A DNA stretch of 64,000 nucleotides from Ypsolopha sequella (GCA_934047225.1 OW203988.1:10450229-10514228), one strand, 5' to 3'; shown: positions 35,460-46,317, counted from the first letter of the stretch. Translations and numbers: made by a program. Notes: a model not told the origin generated them from the letters alone.

Positions 35460-36627
35460 GTGGGCTCGGTTTCCGCAACTAGTCTCTTTTTTGGACCTTT
35501 GTGCGTGGAAAAGTGTGGGGCCGTCTATTCTAGCCAGCCCAGCTCACGCCAAAATCCCAAGAGGCGACCTAGGTCGCCACAGGACTGGCGGAGCCATTGA
35601 ATTGACTGGCGGAGCCATTGGAGCTTCTGATTGCTTTTCCGGAAAAAATTCTTTGCACGCCACTGCCAGTAGGGGTGTGCAGTGCACTACTATACTATGA
35701 TGAGTTTATAAGTAAACTTACCGATGGAACTTCCCAGCCTGAGTTGTGTCATTGTGTCACGGTATGTATGTGATTCGACCCAGATTACTAGTAGGTTTAT
35801 TCTACTAACCTACATAAAAAACTTAAGGCTGTATCTCTTTGATATTTTTTTGCCAGTGCCCCTGAAAGCGTGTATTAACAATATTAGTATGACTTTTAAT
35901 AAAATTACGTCTGAATAACCTGTTCAATACACCATACAAGGAGTACTTGAAAGAAACCTTAACTTTTTACGTAATTTTGTTACATGACCAAATTTGTAAA
36001 TAAAAATTGTCAGTTAATACCTTCTTTAACGCGAACATTTATTTTTATTCTTTCAGTTTTAATGCTGTTGTAAGTAAGAGTATCCTTAAACATGGAGATC
36101 ACGCATACTCCATGTTTGGGCACACAAGACAATTCCATCCTATTGGACATGGTATTAAGATTAACCACTTCTTCCCTGAAAAAAACTACAGCCAAAAAGA
36201 AACCAAAGCTGTGGTCATTGAGCATAAGCCTGTAAAAGAAATTGAGGAGTTGTCTAAAGACAATAAAGAAATTAAAGAAACGGAAGTGGTGAGAGACGCT
36301 ATGAGTGATATGATGATATTTGAGCCCTTAAAAACAGTAGAGAAAGAATCAGCTAAAACAACTGAAGTCGAAGGTAAAGTCAAGGAAGAAGCTGCTCTTG
36401 TAGAAAATAACAAACCGGAAGCTGAGTCTGCTATACTCTCTATGATTATAGGAAATGATAAAATCAGTCCTGAAAGTACCGATATGCTGCCAATTATTGA
36501 GAAAACTGAAATTGCACCTGAAACTTCCCAGTCAAATGAACAAGAAAAAGTACAGAAAGAATCATCTTCAGATTCTGACGCAGCCTCATCTTTTTACAAT
36601 TCTAGATATTACTACATCGCATATTAG
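31096..36627 (+). CDS. RR-2 cuticle protein with long charged C-terminal tail, 4 exons, about 318 aa
   Basis: Exons are 31096-31146, 31474-31641, 33996-34162 and 36057-36627, joined at CGT/gtaagt, TAT/gtaagt and GG/gtaaga with acceptors ttcag, tctag and ttcag. The N-terminus is strongly hydrophobic ([20 protein letters not shown] onward), consistent with a signal sequence; exon 1 is the least certain. Exons 3-4 encode an RR-2 domain: [19 protein letters not shown], then [20 protein letters not shown], then [16 protein letters not shown]. The intron after AAT GG splits the domain at the same point as in the gene at 46370. The last 170 or so residues are unusual for the family: Lys/Glu-rich, low complexity, ending [11 protein letters not shown]. 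Introns 2 and 3 hold five inverted-repeat insertions. A poly(A) signal AATAAA lies at 36714-36719. Confidence 0.85.
32003..32445. mobile_element. Foldback element in intron 2, related to F1
   Basis: TIRs of about 40 bases start GTGGATTGTAAAATC and contain CAAAACCGCTAG, at 32003-32039 and 32411-32445. The motif AGCGGTTTTGTAAAACAG recurs inside. The centre (GCCTCGCTCGGCTGCGCTAC, then ACTCGCTCGTCTTCGCACCT) resembles that of the element at 21933-22299. Confidence 0.75.
32510..32550. repeat. Perfect hairpin
   Basis: An 18-base stem (GGGTGTGTTGTAACACGT and its complement) with a 5-base loop GCGTT. It lies inside intron 2 of the cuticle gene. Confidence 0.85.
33298..33573. mobile_element. MITE with about 90-bp TIRs, intron 2
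   Basis: The left arm starts TATATAAGGTTAAATAATAT and contains GTTGGCGAAACTCAAAAC and GTAGTACTAGTCTA. It is repeated in reverse complement at about 33480-33573. TATA ends on both sides. Non-coding. Confidence 0.8.
33677..33945. mobile_element. MITE family M2, copy 1, intron 2
   Basis: Arms of about 75 bases start TACAACGTGTAACA and share TTTGAAGAGCTTATTCA, AATGGTATA and ACTATGGA. TA flanks both ends. A second copy is at 40028-40286. The element lies 50 bases upstream of exon 3 of the cuticle gene. Confidence 0.85.
34358..34866. mobile_element. pogo/Tigger-like MITE, 509 bp, intron 3
   Basis: TIRs are CAGTAC(C/T)CTCTCGCTA(A/G)TC with TA duplications at 34356-34357 and 34867-34868. These ends resemble those of pogo/Tigger elements. 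The middle holds a near-perfect hairpin (34672-34772), with arms containing TTTGCAATATTCCGCTAAAC. The same hairpin arms occur at 51803-52142. Confidence 0.85.
35197..35665. mobile_element. hAT-type MITE H1, copy 1, intron 3
   Basis: TIRs start CAGTGGCGTGCACAGAAC on the left; the right end reads GCACGCCACTG. The inverted arms continue with GGAAAAGCAATCAGAAGG. A perfect 8-base target duplication CCAGTAGG lies at 35189-35196 and 35666-35673. The right arm is interrupted by a (TTC)n run at 35424-35458 and a segment of unrelated sequence. Confidence 0.9.
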
Positions 36628-36713
36628 ATAGCTCTTCTTAGAAAACCAAGAATTTAGTAAATATTTTACTCTGTAAGATTTGTATAATCTAAAGTAAAAA
36701 CAAATGATTGAAA

Positions 36714-36719
36714 AATAAA
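36714..36719 (+). terminator. Poly(A) signal of the gene ending at 36627
   Basis: AATAAA 87 bases after the stop codon. Confidence 0.6.
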
Positions 36720-37489
36720 TAGAGCTGAAATTGTAAAGACTCTATTAAGTTAACTTTTAGTTATAATTACATAAATAGTTATAATTTAGTTATAATTTAC
36801 AATAATGCTAACTTATTTCGATAAACAAAAACAACAGAAAGAAGTTGTTTTATTTTCAAAAATCAGAGCCATCTACATTTAGCCTTCACAAATACAAAGC
36901 AGGAGAGTATAATACATTGTGACTGGATCGTGAAACGCGAACGCAAGCGACGAAAGATATGAAAGTTGGTACTCAAGCATTATTCTACTTGTAGATGCTG
37001 TCAACGGCGATAGATGGAGCTACGTACACTTTTCAAAAGTTATGATATTTTTGCTACGTCGCGTTGCAGTTATACAGTGCTAAAAATAGCGTGTTTTTAT
37101 TATATTTGTCAAGAATTTAATTATTAACGAACCCTAATTTCTAAAAAGTTAAGACAGCTAGCTCAAACAAAAAATCCATTTTTTTCACCTATTTCGAAAC
37201 TTAATTATACGTAAATAATTAATAAAGCCTAATTTTTTCGCCATTTTAGTCCAAAGATCAGAAAATTGTTTTCTGAATTTGCGCCTCAATTCCTAAGAAT
37301 TGTTCTTAATTTAGTGCTGCTCCGGTCACAAAAGTAAACATTACTGCACTGTTAACTTTATACCAGAAAACGTACCCCGTACCATTTCTGCAAATATGTT
37401 AACACCCCCTTCACTCCCATGTATAGAAGCTGTACCTGAATACCAGAAGTCGAAAACTTCTAATACATTTATTTTCGGCTAGCTGTACC

Positions 37490-37705
37490 CAGCGGGGCGT
37501 GCACAGACCTTTTTTTACCGGAAAAGCAGTAGGTCAAGATTGACAATAAAAAAATATGAAAAAATTTAAATAACACTTTGAAAAAAAAAATGTATGACAC
37601 CAGGGTAGACAGAGCGAACATTTTCATATTTTTGTCATATTATTTCTATTGTCAATCTTGACCTTCTGATTGCTTTTCCGGAAAAAAGTTCTGTGCACGC
37701 CACTG
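37490..37705. mobile_element. hAT-type MITE H1, copy 2, 216 bp
   Basis: Same TIRs as the element at 35197 (GCGTGCACAGA on the left, GCACGCCACTG on the right). Flanks are CTGTACCC and CTGTACGC, a slightly altered 8-base duplication. The middle is shorter than in copy 1 and lacks the TTC run. Confidence 0.85.
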
Positions 37706-37712
37706 CTGTACG

Positions 37713-37870
37713 CCTACAATGAGTTTTGCACTCGATACACGTTTTCGACTGCGTAAAATATTTTGTATGAGTAATTGTAGTTCCTGTATCCGCTAGTGCC
37801 GCTGCGCATTTTCTGATACAAATATTTTACGCAATTGCTCTTTTGTATCGAGTCCAAAACTCATGGTAGG
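37713..37870. mobile_element. Hairpin MITE, 158 bp
   Basis: Inverted arms of about 60 bases begin CCTAC(A)ATGAGTTTTG and contain ACTCGATACA and GCGTAAAATATTT. It sits only 7 bases from the hAT MITE on its left. Confidence 0.8.
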
Positions 37871-39150
37871 TTTATTTAAGAAAAAAATGTCACCGTCATA
37901 TACAAAGTAGGAATGCAATGAATGTTGTGTTTGTAATTATTTTTTATGATATTAATTTTTGCTATGATACTTTTGGGTGTATCCTAAAAAGTAAATTATC
38001 TTTATATAAGTATTTCTTAAGCCCCGATTAAAGTGGTAATTCGGACACAAGCAAAGGCTCGAAAGGTATATGTATGGTATCGTATGGGGTTTTTGAGTCC
38101 AGAGGGCCTATTCTGCATTTTTAGTTTATTTTTTGACATTCGACAGCTAAAAGTGGTTTGATTCCCATGAAACTCAGTTTCCGGGAGTTTTTAGTTCACT
38201 TATTTCGGTGGCAAAAAGTTACTTTGAAATGCTGTCATAGTTTGACATTTGCGAAAAGTGGTCCGATTCACTTGAAACTTAGTTTCAAACTTGTTTTTGA
38301 AACTGACTTTAATTGATTGTTTTAATTGAATTGTTTGCTTTCAAAGTTTGTCTGAAAGATGTTGCTATTAGCAATGAGGCCTTTGTACACCATGTTTGAT
38401 TGTTTTTTTTTTGTTTGTCATTTATTTTATTTATAAAATAAATATAATTCAAATTGAAAATCGATAACTGGACGTGTTATGTATATTTTCCCACACCAAC
38501 ATACCTTGAAATATGTATTCGATGATTAACTGATTATCTCCCAACTGACTTAATCGTACAAACTCAATAAAGCATTTTGAAGGAAACCTGGTAATTGCGC
38601 TAGTCAATGGTAGATCGTGATAGAGCAATAACGTTATTCTTGTACTATTAAAAAAATAAAAACGTAGTTCCTTAAAAAAATCGAAATTATTATTTGTATT
38701 CAACGAAAAACAACTATTACCGCTAACAAAACATAAAAGAAAAGTATGAAAATAATCACGTAATAATTGTCAGTGAAATGCGGGTGTACCAATGTGGACT
38801 GTGACTTTTCACAGTTCACACTCGGAACACCTCTGACACCCCCTCAGGGATTCATATCGTGACGATTATATTTTTATTTTTTTTATTTATGAAAATAATG
38901 TCAATTTTATTTCAAGGTTGCCCAGTTATTTCAAGTCGTGACTAGCTAATCCGGAGGTAGCGGATCATTGAAATAATCAGGAGTTACAAAGAAATAATTT
39001 ATAATTATTTTTTATAATTATTTATAATTATTTCATTGTAGCGGATTTAATAAACAAATGACAGTGGGCAAATTTGGTCCAAGCGCCACCAAGATAAAGA
39101 CATATTTTAAATGTTTATTTTACATCAATGATGAAAGGACATAATATGGA
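37871..39150. other. Intergenic, no gene seen
   Basis: AT-rich sequence. Nothing coding or clearly repeated can be supported, apart from short TTTATAATTATT runs near 39000. Confidence 0.5.
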
Positions 39151-39154
39151 ACAG

Positions 39155-39320
39155 ACTGGTGACGGGCAGCGGCGTCACTGATGCGAGGGTTCCGGCGAGG
39201 CGCTCAATAACCCGCCTGCCCAGCGTGTGTGGGTATGGGCAATTCTTCCAGGATGACCGCTGGGAGTGGCAAAGTCCTGGAAAGGCTTATGTCCAGCAGT
39301 GGACGAACTAAGCTGATGGA
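39155..39320 (+). pseudogene. LINE-like fragment related to 9490-9850
   Basis: Contains GACGGGCAGCGGCGTCACTG, GGGCAATTCTTCCAGGATGA and CTTATGTCCAGCAGTGGACG. This is the reverse complement of segments around 9555-9700. It is a short 3'-coding remnant of the same dispersed element. Confidence 0.55.
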
Positions 39321-40027
39321 AGTGGAAGAAGTACGGGAGGTTGTAAAACATAATTAGTCGTATCTTGAAACCTCTCGGATAGATTTTGATGTAGTTCTGC
39401 TTGCTTGAAGAGATACATTATGTCCTGTACATTCTGCTATTATGTGTGAAACGGTTGGCATATAGTCAACAACAATCACACAAGTATTCAAGCGTAGTTT
39501 TAACCTTATTCCGACCTCGATTGAATGGAGAGTGTAATTTACTCAAGACTTCTTTTAAAAGTGATACCTAGTTCATGACTTATCATGACAGCATCTTGAA
39601 GAAAACACTCTTGTACACAGTTTCACTATTATTTTTACATAATTAACACTACATCCAACCGGTTTCGAATATTTATTCATTTTCACGGGCTAAAAAGTCC
39701 GGTTGGGTGTAGTTGATTTTCAAGTTTCACCAAGTGTCAACAATTGCAAGAATAAATTATAATCATGACAGAGCAATTAATTCAAACTATGGATATTAAT
39801 ATTATCGTTACCGCTCCATCATTCTATGAACTGAAATATTCGAGATTATAATCGACTAGGGAATTTCATAAGCTTTAATCGAGTGTTACAGCAACCTAGT
39901 CACATAAATCATTCTTTGCAGTATTTTTATTTATTTATGTATTTTTTTATAAATAACCTAACAAATTTTATATTAATTTTATGTTTATTAATATTCATTG
40001 CTATTTATGTATAATTTATCTTAGATA

Positions 40028-40286
40028 TACAACGTGTAACAGAAAGCATATTTGAAGAGCTTATTCAGTCAATGGTATATAACAACTTTTACTATGGAGT
40101 CAAAACTGAAATATCAAAAAAAAATCTGCTCTTCCATACATTTCGGCCGAGTGGCATTGCATTTTTCTATGAAGCGATAATTTTTTTTTTTCGATACACA
40201 TAATTTTTTCCATAGTAAAAGTTGTTCTAAACCATTGACTGAATAAGCTCTTCAAATATGGTTACACCTTTCTGTTACACCTTGTA
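40028..40286. mobile_element. MITE family M2, copy 2
   Basis: Same terminal arms as 33677-33945 (TACAACGTGTAACAGAAAG, then TTTGAAGAGCTTATTCA; right end TACACCTTGTA). A few bases of the left arm are missing. TA flanks. Confidence 0.85.
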
Positions 40287-40714
40287 TATTTGTATAAAAA
40301 ATTATATATATACTCGTAAGTACATCATAAGTATTAAGCATATAGTTTTGTAGGTAAGCCTAACTTACCTAGTCATTAGTTTAGATTTAGAGTAACTTTA
40401 ATTGCTTTGTTAATTGTAGTTTTCATTCCTGCACGCCTACCAACTGCTTTTTATATTTCTTGTACCATCTTTGGGTTGACTGGTAGAGAATGCTTTATGC
40501 ACTAAGTGCGCCATTTACATTTATTATACAGATGGGTGAAGGTCGTTTCTAGTTCGGATCTTAGACTATAAATTGAGATTTTAAAGAAAATCGACTCTAT
40601 TACTATTTGACTCTACTCTATTTCTATTACTAAAACTTTCACGCAAATTGGACAATGAATAATTTTGATCGAATTAGATAAGATTTAAAGATATAAGATT
40701 TAAATCTTCAGGTT

Positions 40715-41350
40715 CCAAAGTTAAGATGGGTGTAACTCAAGGCTCGTTATTAGGACCTCTGCTATTTTTATATATTTGAATGACCTGCAATACCTAGTGC
40801 AGGACTTAAAGTAGACAAATATAGACAAATTCGCAAATGACACATCACTAATTTTTAAAGTAAAAAGACAATTAACTACACTAGACTATGTAAATTGTTC
40901 TTTGTCTCAAGTCCTGAACTGGTTCACAGTTAATAATTTAGTGTATTTAATTTACATTACCAAGCAGATGTAGTTTTTTTTAGATATATATCTAGATGGA
41001 ACCAACTAAGAACTCGTAAATGACAAAAATCCTTGGAATTACTGTAATATAAACTACAATGGGGTTCACATATAAAACTTCATGTAGTAGACTTAGTGCC
41101 GCTGCATTTGCTGTGAGAAGAATTAGACAATTAACTGATGTAGCCAGAGCATGACTGGTATATTTTAGCTACTTTCATTGTATTATGTCGTATTGTATTC
41201 AACTTTGGGGTAGAGGTGCTGTAATAGAAGCTGTTTTGTTCTTCAAAAAAGAGCTATTTGGTATTGGTGTTGGAGCTGGAGTTTATTTCGGCCAACGCAT
41301 TATCTTGCTTGGCCATACAACGAGGCAATGCGGCAAGCGTCTGAGGCGAC
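40715..41350 (+). pseudogene. Jockey-type LINE reverse transcriptase remnant
   Basis: Broken frames give MGVTQGSLLGPLLF (the RT VPQGSxLGPxLF motif), a decayed catalytic box (FANDTSLIFKV instead of YADDTxxxF), LSQVLNWFTVNNL, LQWGSHI, then the RT tail VYFSYFHCIMSYCIQLWG. Several stops and frameshifts separate the pieces, so it is long dead. The copy is unrelated in sequence detail to the young LINE at 26246-29751. Confidence 0.8.
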
Positions 41351-41376
41351 TTACCGTGTGGCGGCGACAACCTTGA

Positions 41377-42600
41377 TAAGGTTTTTTATTTCTATTTTAT
41401 TATTTTATTTAGGTACTTTAGTTTCGTAATATTTTAGTTTTGTAGTTTTTTAATTAATGTCATTGAATAAATGGAAGTTTTGAGTAATGTAATAAAAATT
41501 GCACAAAGTTCCAGGTTAAATACTGTAATAAAATTGTAAAAGGGATAAAAATGTGTTTATACAAATCTAACATTCTTATCAAATTGTAGGCATTAAAAAG
41601 TTTATTGTAAAAAATTGTAATCATTACTTGAATGGATTCAGAGAAATCTTTAAAAACCCGATGAAAATAAACTGGTTGACCGAAAATCTTCTCGACTATA
41701 AGAAAATTTTGAAATTTTCAGGACCACATTATCGATAAAAAAATCTGGAAAACAAAGAAAAAAAGAAATTAAAATAGTAATTTGTAAAAATAAAAATTAA
41801 TTTGAAATTGTATATGTCGGTATAAGGTATTATATTAAAGAGCTGATAGTGAAAGTATAAAGTTTAGCTGAAAGTACTTATTTCGAAAAACCAGAAAAAT
41901 ATTATATCACCCCTTATCTCCGAAACTAATTCTGTGACTAGAGGACTGAAAAATTTGAAAAATATCACGGTAATACATAGCTAGGTTATTTGTTACGTAA
42001 AAATTAGGGAAATAATATAGCAATAAAGAAACTCTTTATTTTATTCTTATTCGCATTTTAAATACTATTTTCTCAAAAATAGAGTGTAATGTTATTATTT
42101 CATACCGTAAATACAAGCTAGTAAGTACTTCATTAGGTGAGTTATTTAAAGTCTCCAGTAAGTGTCTCAATAAGCGTCCAGTAAATTCGTATGATAAAAA
42201 TATACCATATGTTTATTTTTTTAAACTATCCAAGACTGTGACGTTAGGAATGTGTTTTGTGACGGGATGGGCTTTTACATTTTTAGACTTCAAAATAGTG
42301 ATTTCACCGAGTTCCTAGTGATGTCCCTGACTTTTGGGGATGTGATCAAGGCGTGAAATCACATAACGTCTTCGTGAGCGTTCAGTATGTGCATTGGAAG
42401 CTGGTACATTAGGTAGTTGTAAAAAATATGTGTATTTATGGTGGGAAAATTCGTCTTTCCAGCTATGCGAGCACGTACGCGTCGATTAGATAAATTTGGC
42501 AGATAGAATCGATAAATTCTAAACGAAAAACCCTTATTGCAATGGAATAAGACTTACATTTTTATTTATCGAATCGATGTCGAGTCGATACCAAGTTCAT
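41377..42600. other. Intergenic, no gene seen
   Basis: AT-rich sequence without identifiable coding or repeat structure. Confidence 0.45.
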
Positions 42601-42620
42601 GCTAGTACCCCGGATACGAA

Positions 42621-42697
42621 CCTCGGTAGCGGAGTCGATAGCGCGCCTGTCATGTTGCAGGTTCAGGAGGTTGCAGGTTCAAATCCTGGACTGAGCA
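42621..42697 (+). other. tRNA-like sequence (tRNA pseudogene or SINE head)
   Basis: An A-box-like TAGCGGAGTCG (42627-42637) and a near-consensus B-box GGTTCAAATCC (42676-42686) have tRNA-like spacing. The ends CTCGGT and ACTGAG can pair. A short direct repeat (TTGCAGGTTCA twice, 42655-42681) disturbs the anticodon/variable region, so it is not a normal tRNA. A tRNA-derived SINE head or tRNA pseudogene is the likelier reading. Confidence 0.4.
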
Positions 42698-43750
42698 ATT
42701 TTTTCAAAATATTTGTGCTGTTAAGTTTGTTTTTGAATGATTTCTAGTTTGTAATGCACTCTAATAGTAATAAAATTACGATTGATCTCTTGACCGGCTG
42801 CTGCTAAAGACTTCGGGTTTAGACTGTAATTAATGGTTTGACAGAGGCTACATGACCAAAACAAAAAATTTTACATTTGACAGGTTTTGACAGTTTTTTG
42901 ACCAGTACTAAAAGGAGGTCCGTTCCGTAAAAAACTCGGTATCAAGGGGCATTTGGAATCGCTAATTACGCTCCCGTATTCAAATTTGCAAATGACAGGT
43001 TTTTGACAGTTTTTCGGCAAAACTTTGATTGGCCATATCTCCGGAACGGATGATGTTACATTCCTTGTGTTTTAGCTCTAATGAACGCTACATTCTGACC
43101 GATGACAGTTTTTGACATTTGACAACAGTTAAAACGAAATTTGCCCCAATATAAGCAACGTGACTTTCAATATTACTTAATATGTTCACTTAATTTAATA
43201 ATCTCCTTATTATATATATCTACTACAAAATATCCCGTTTTATTTTTGAGAAAAGTACTATACATACTTCAACCAGTAATTAGATCTCTCTAACTCGTAT
43301 ATAAAAGTCCGAGCCCGCAGTACGTATAATTATTACTAAAGTAGGGCCACTGAGTGATGGCACTTATGACAGCTGCAATTAGTGATAAGGTACATTTCAA
43401 ATTTCGGTTAAAAATAAAAATCTAGTGTGAGTTTACTCAACATTAGACACGTCACTCAACATTGAACATATTTTTTTTTTAAAAATATACACTATAACAG
43501 CTTTTAAAGTTTTTTTAAAAATATATATAAATATACTGATAAATAAGATAAACAAATAAAAGGAAATCTCAAGATATATTTCGGGTCCGACCTGGACCCG
43601 GCATCAGTTGAGTATCTTCTTTTTATCTTAATTAAAATAGACATTGACATATATATATTAAAAGTACATGACATGACAGGTTATGACCTAGACTACCTAT
43701 TTACAATCTATCTATCTTAGTATTAACTTATTATAAATTGTCATTAATAA

Positions 43751-43892
43751 TAATGGTGATGATGATGATGATGATGATGATGAAGAAGAAGAAGAAGATG
43801 ATGATGATGATGATGATGATTATTATGTTAATGATGAAGATGAGCAGGAGGAGGATGATGATTATGATGATGACGATGATGATGATAATGAC

Positions 43893-43957
<65 letters not shown>

Positions 43958-43975
43958 CGATGATGATGATTTCAA
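43751..43975. repeat. (GAT)n microsatellite, left arm
   Basis: Long imperfect ATG/GAT run inside the 3' UTR of the left Penelope copy. Confidence 0.95.
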
Positions 43976-43985
43976 TGTTGTTTGT

Positions 43986-44211
43986 TTAGGCATAATGTGC
44001 ACCAAGTGCCCATATGAAGGAGGATTCCCATGTCCTTAGCTGTATGTCCGTGAGTGGTGGATGAAATGATTTAATGATTTTTACGGTGAAACATTGATCG
44101 AAGGTCTGGTTGTGTAGGCGTGTGTGAGTGGGAATCGGTAAAATGTTATTTGTAATTTTGGAGGTGTGTCTGTGCTGGTTAATTCGTTTGTGAAGTGCGT
44201 TCTTAGTTTGC
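43986..44211 (-). pseudogene. Penelope GIY-YIG C-terminus, truncated inverted copy
   Basis: The minus-strand frame contains TKNALHKRINQHRHTS through LGAHY. It is essentially identical to the plus-strand copy at 44341-44570 but begins after the GIY-YIG core. Confidence 0.85.
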
Positions 44212-44220
44212 TCCCTCATA

Positions 44221-44595
44221 AACACTAACATTCATATCAACACACATCATACATCAGACACATACACAGCACAACCAAACACCAACTGCAAAACAAAAAA
44301 CTGTATATACATCCTGGAATGTCAGCACTGTCCGGCATTCTACATCGGAGAAACTAAGAACGCACTTCACAAACGAATTAACCAGCACAGACACACCTCC
44401 AAAATTACAAATAACATTTTACCGATTCCCACTCACACACGCCTACACAACCAGACCTTCGATCAATGTTTCACCGTAAAAATCATTAAATCATTTCATC
44501 CACCACTCACGGACATACAGCTAAGGACATGGGAATCCTCCTTCATATGGGCACTTGGTGCACATTATGGCGACGGCCTAAACAAACAACATTGA
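44221..44595 (+). CDS. Penelope-like element GIY-YIG endonuclease domain, 5' truncated
   Basis: A 125-codon open frame ends at TGA (44593-44595). It holds CKTKNCIYILECQHCPAFYI followed by GETKNALHKRINQHR. This is the GIY-YIG core of Penelope-like retroelements, with the upstream Cys pairs and the R/H of the second motif. The later WESSFIWALGAHYGDGLN matches the family's C-terminal end. The reverse transcriptase is missing. By family the domain nicks DNA for target-primed insertion. There is no start codon, so this is a fragment, not an expressed gene. Confidence 0.85.
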   Translation, partial: NTNIHINTHHTSDTYTAQPNTNCKTKNCIYILECQHCPAFYIGETKNALHKRINQHRHTSKITNNILPIPTHTRLHNQTFDQCFTVKIIKSFHPPLTDIQLRTWESSFIWALGAHYGDGLNKQH

Positions 44596-44597
44596 AA

Positions 44598-44609
44598 TCA
44601 TCATCATCG

Positions 44610-44686
<77 letters not shown>

Positions 44687-44827
44687 GTCATTATCATCAT
44701 CATCGTCATCATCATAATCATCATCCTCGTCCTGCTCATCTTCATCATTAACATAATAATCATCATCATCATCATCATCATCTTCTTCTTCTCCTTCATC
44801 ATCATCATCATCATCATCATCACCATT
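44598..44827. repeat. (CAT)n microsatellite, right arm
   Basis: Mirror image of the left-arm microsatellite, starting right after the stop codon of the endonuclease frame. Confidence 0.95.
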
Positions 44828-46310
44828 ATTATTAATGACAATTTATAATAAGTTAATACTAAGATAGATAGATTGTAAATAGGTAGTCTAGGTCATAACC
44901 TGTCATGTCATGTACTTTTAATATATATATGTCAATGTCTATTTTAATTAAGATAAAAAGAAGATACTCAACTGATGCCGGGTCCAGGTCGGACCCGAAA
45001 TATATCTTGAGATTTCCTTTTATTTGTTTATCTTATTTATCAGTATATTTATATATATTTTTAAAAAAACTTTAAAAACATTGAACATAATTATAGAAAA
45101 GGAAAATGTGCCAAAACCAGTGGCGTAGCTATCGGAGGGCTATGCGATGTAGTGCCCCGGGGCCCCCAAGAGATGTTTAAATATCTAAATCGAAAAAAGT
45201 ATTTTACTATCATTTATTTTCGTTTAGTTTAACTTCGTCATTGTTTTGTTTTTAATTAAATATTATTGCGTAACTTGGCGACCTCAAACACGACCTATAA
45301 AAATGAGAAACTTTTAAAAAAAAAAATATTTGTATCTATACGAATTCTATTGTACAATAAAGCAACATTCAAATCGGAAAATAATAACCGAAACAAGTAG
45401 TACATCACTATCAACAATGAAGTATTACATTTTTTAATTCACACTTGCTTATAAATAATTACGATACTTTGTAGGCATTTAAACGTCATAGGCGCCATCA
45501 CTCAGTGGCTCTACTGTATACGTATAAATATTACTCTGCAATACGTATATGTGTATAATGTACTATAATCCTGACTTTTCCCATAACTGACGAAATACGG
45601 AACTCTAGGTGCGCGTCTGACTTGCACTTGACCGATTTTTTGTTTGAACCTTTACGTGGTACAAATAATAACTACTTTAGTGTATCGTGCGTGACTGGTG
45701 TTAATGTTATATTTTCTACATTATTTTATTTAGTATATCATGAAAAAGTTAGGTATGTGTAGCCAGTACAGTTTAGTTTATTTAGACAAGACCCTGATTG
45801 AGATTTTACTATAAGTAGGTATATATTTTGCAAAATAAATGCAACAATATTTATGCATATTAATACTATTTATTGTATGTTTTTAATTATTTTATATACC
45901 TATCCTCAAATTTGTTTGGATGTATTATATGAAATTATATATATTAATCCTGTTCTGTACACCGCCACTTTTTTTCTGTTCTTCTTTTTTTAAAGCTTCT
46001 TTTTACTATTATACCCCGCGATTGATTTTAAATTTTTGTTGGTTTGCAATAATGGGTATTGTGTTGTATAGTTCCTACTGTATTAACTTGAGATGAGCCA
46101 TTTGATACATTTTATGTGGATTGCTAAGAACATAGGGTCATTACCTCTCACTGAGACAATTTTCTCCACACATATTGTAGCCATATCGACCGTTGCGACA
46201 CCAGATAAAGCGAGCAGATTGGCAAAGCAGCAATTACGCCGATCCGATCGGATATCGCCGGGACTAACTCCCCTCCCCTCTCCTAACCGTCGCTTATGTT
46301 TTGTTTGTTA

Positions 46311-46317
46311 TATAAAA
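46311..46317 (+). promoter_or_regulatory. TATA box of the cuticle gene at 46370
   Basis: TATAAAA, with initiator TCAGT at about 46340 and the ATG 59 bases downstream of the TATA box. Confidence 0.8.

Larger units (their letters stand above)
43471..45076. mobile_element. Penelope-like element, inverted head-to-head pair
   Basis: Two copies of the element's 3' part are arranged as an inverted repeat. The left arm is about 43503-44211 (minus orientation) and the right arm about 44350-45072 (plus). Only the right copy extends further 5' (44221-44349). The whole is flanked by a 13-base direct repeat AACATTGAACATA (43458-43470 and 45077-45089), consistent with a single insertion event. Each arm ends its coding part with a GIY-YIG endonuclease C-terminus and then carries a long ATC/GAT microsatellite. 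Inverted, 5'-truncated partners are known for Penelope-like retroelements. Confidence 0.85.
43346..45509. mobile_element. Inverted-repeat element split by the Penelope insertion
   Basis: GCCACTGAGTGATGGC and about 10 further bases at 43346-43373 are matched in reverse complement at 45484-45509. Without the 1.6-kb retroelement inside, the host element would be about 545 bp. The target duplication is not resolved. Confidence 0.55.

Noticed and set aside
43738..43989. Poly-Met/Ser open frames in the GAT/CAT runs
   Set aside because: Pure microsatellite translation inside the Penelope 3' UTR.
45118..45310. hAT element starting CAGTGGCGTAGC
   Set aside because: The left end looks right, but no matching right end or 8-base duplication was found.
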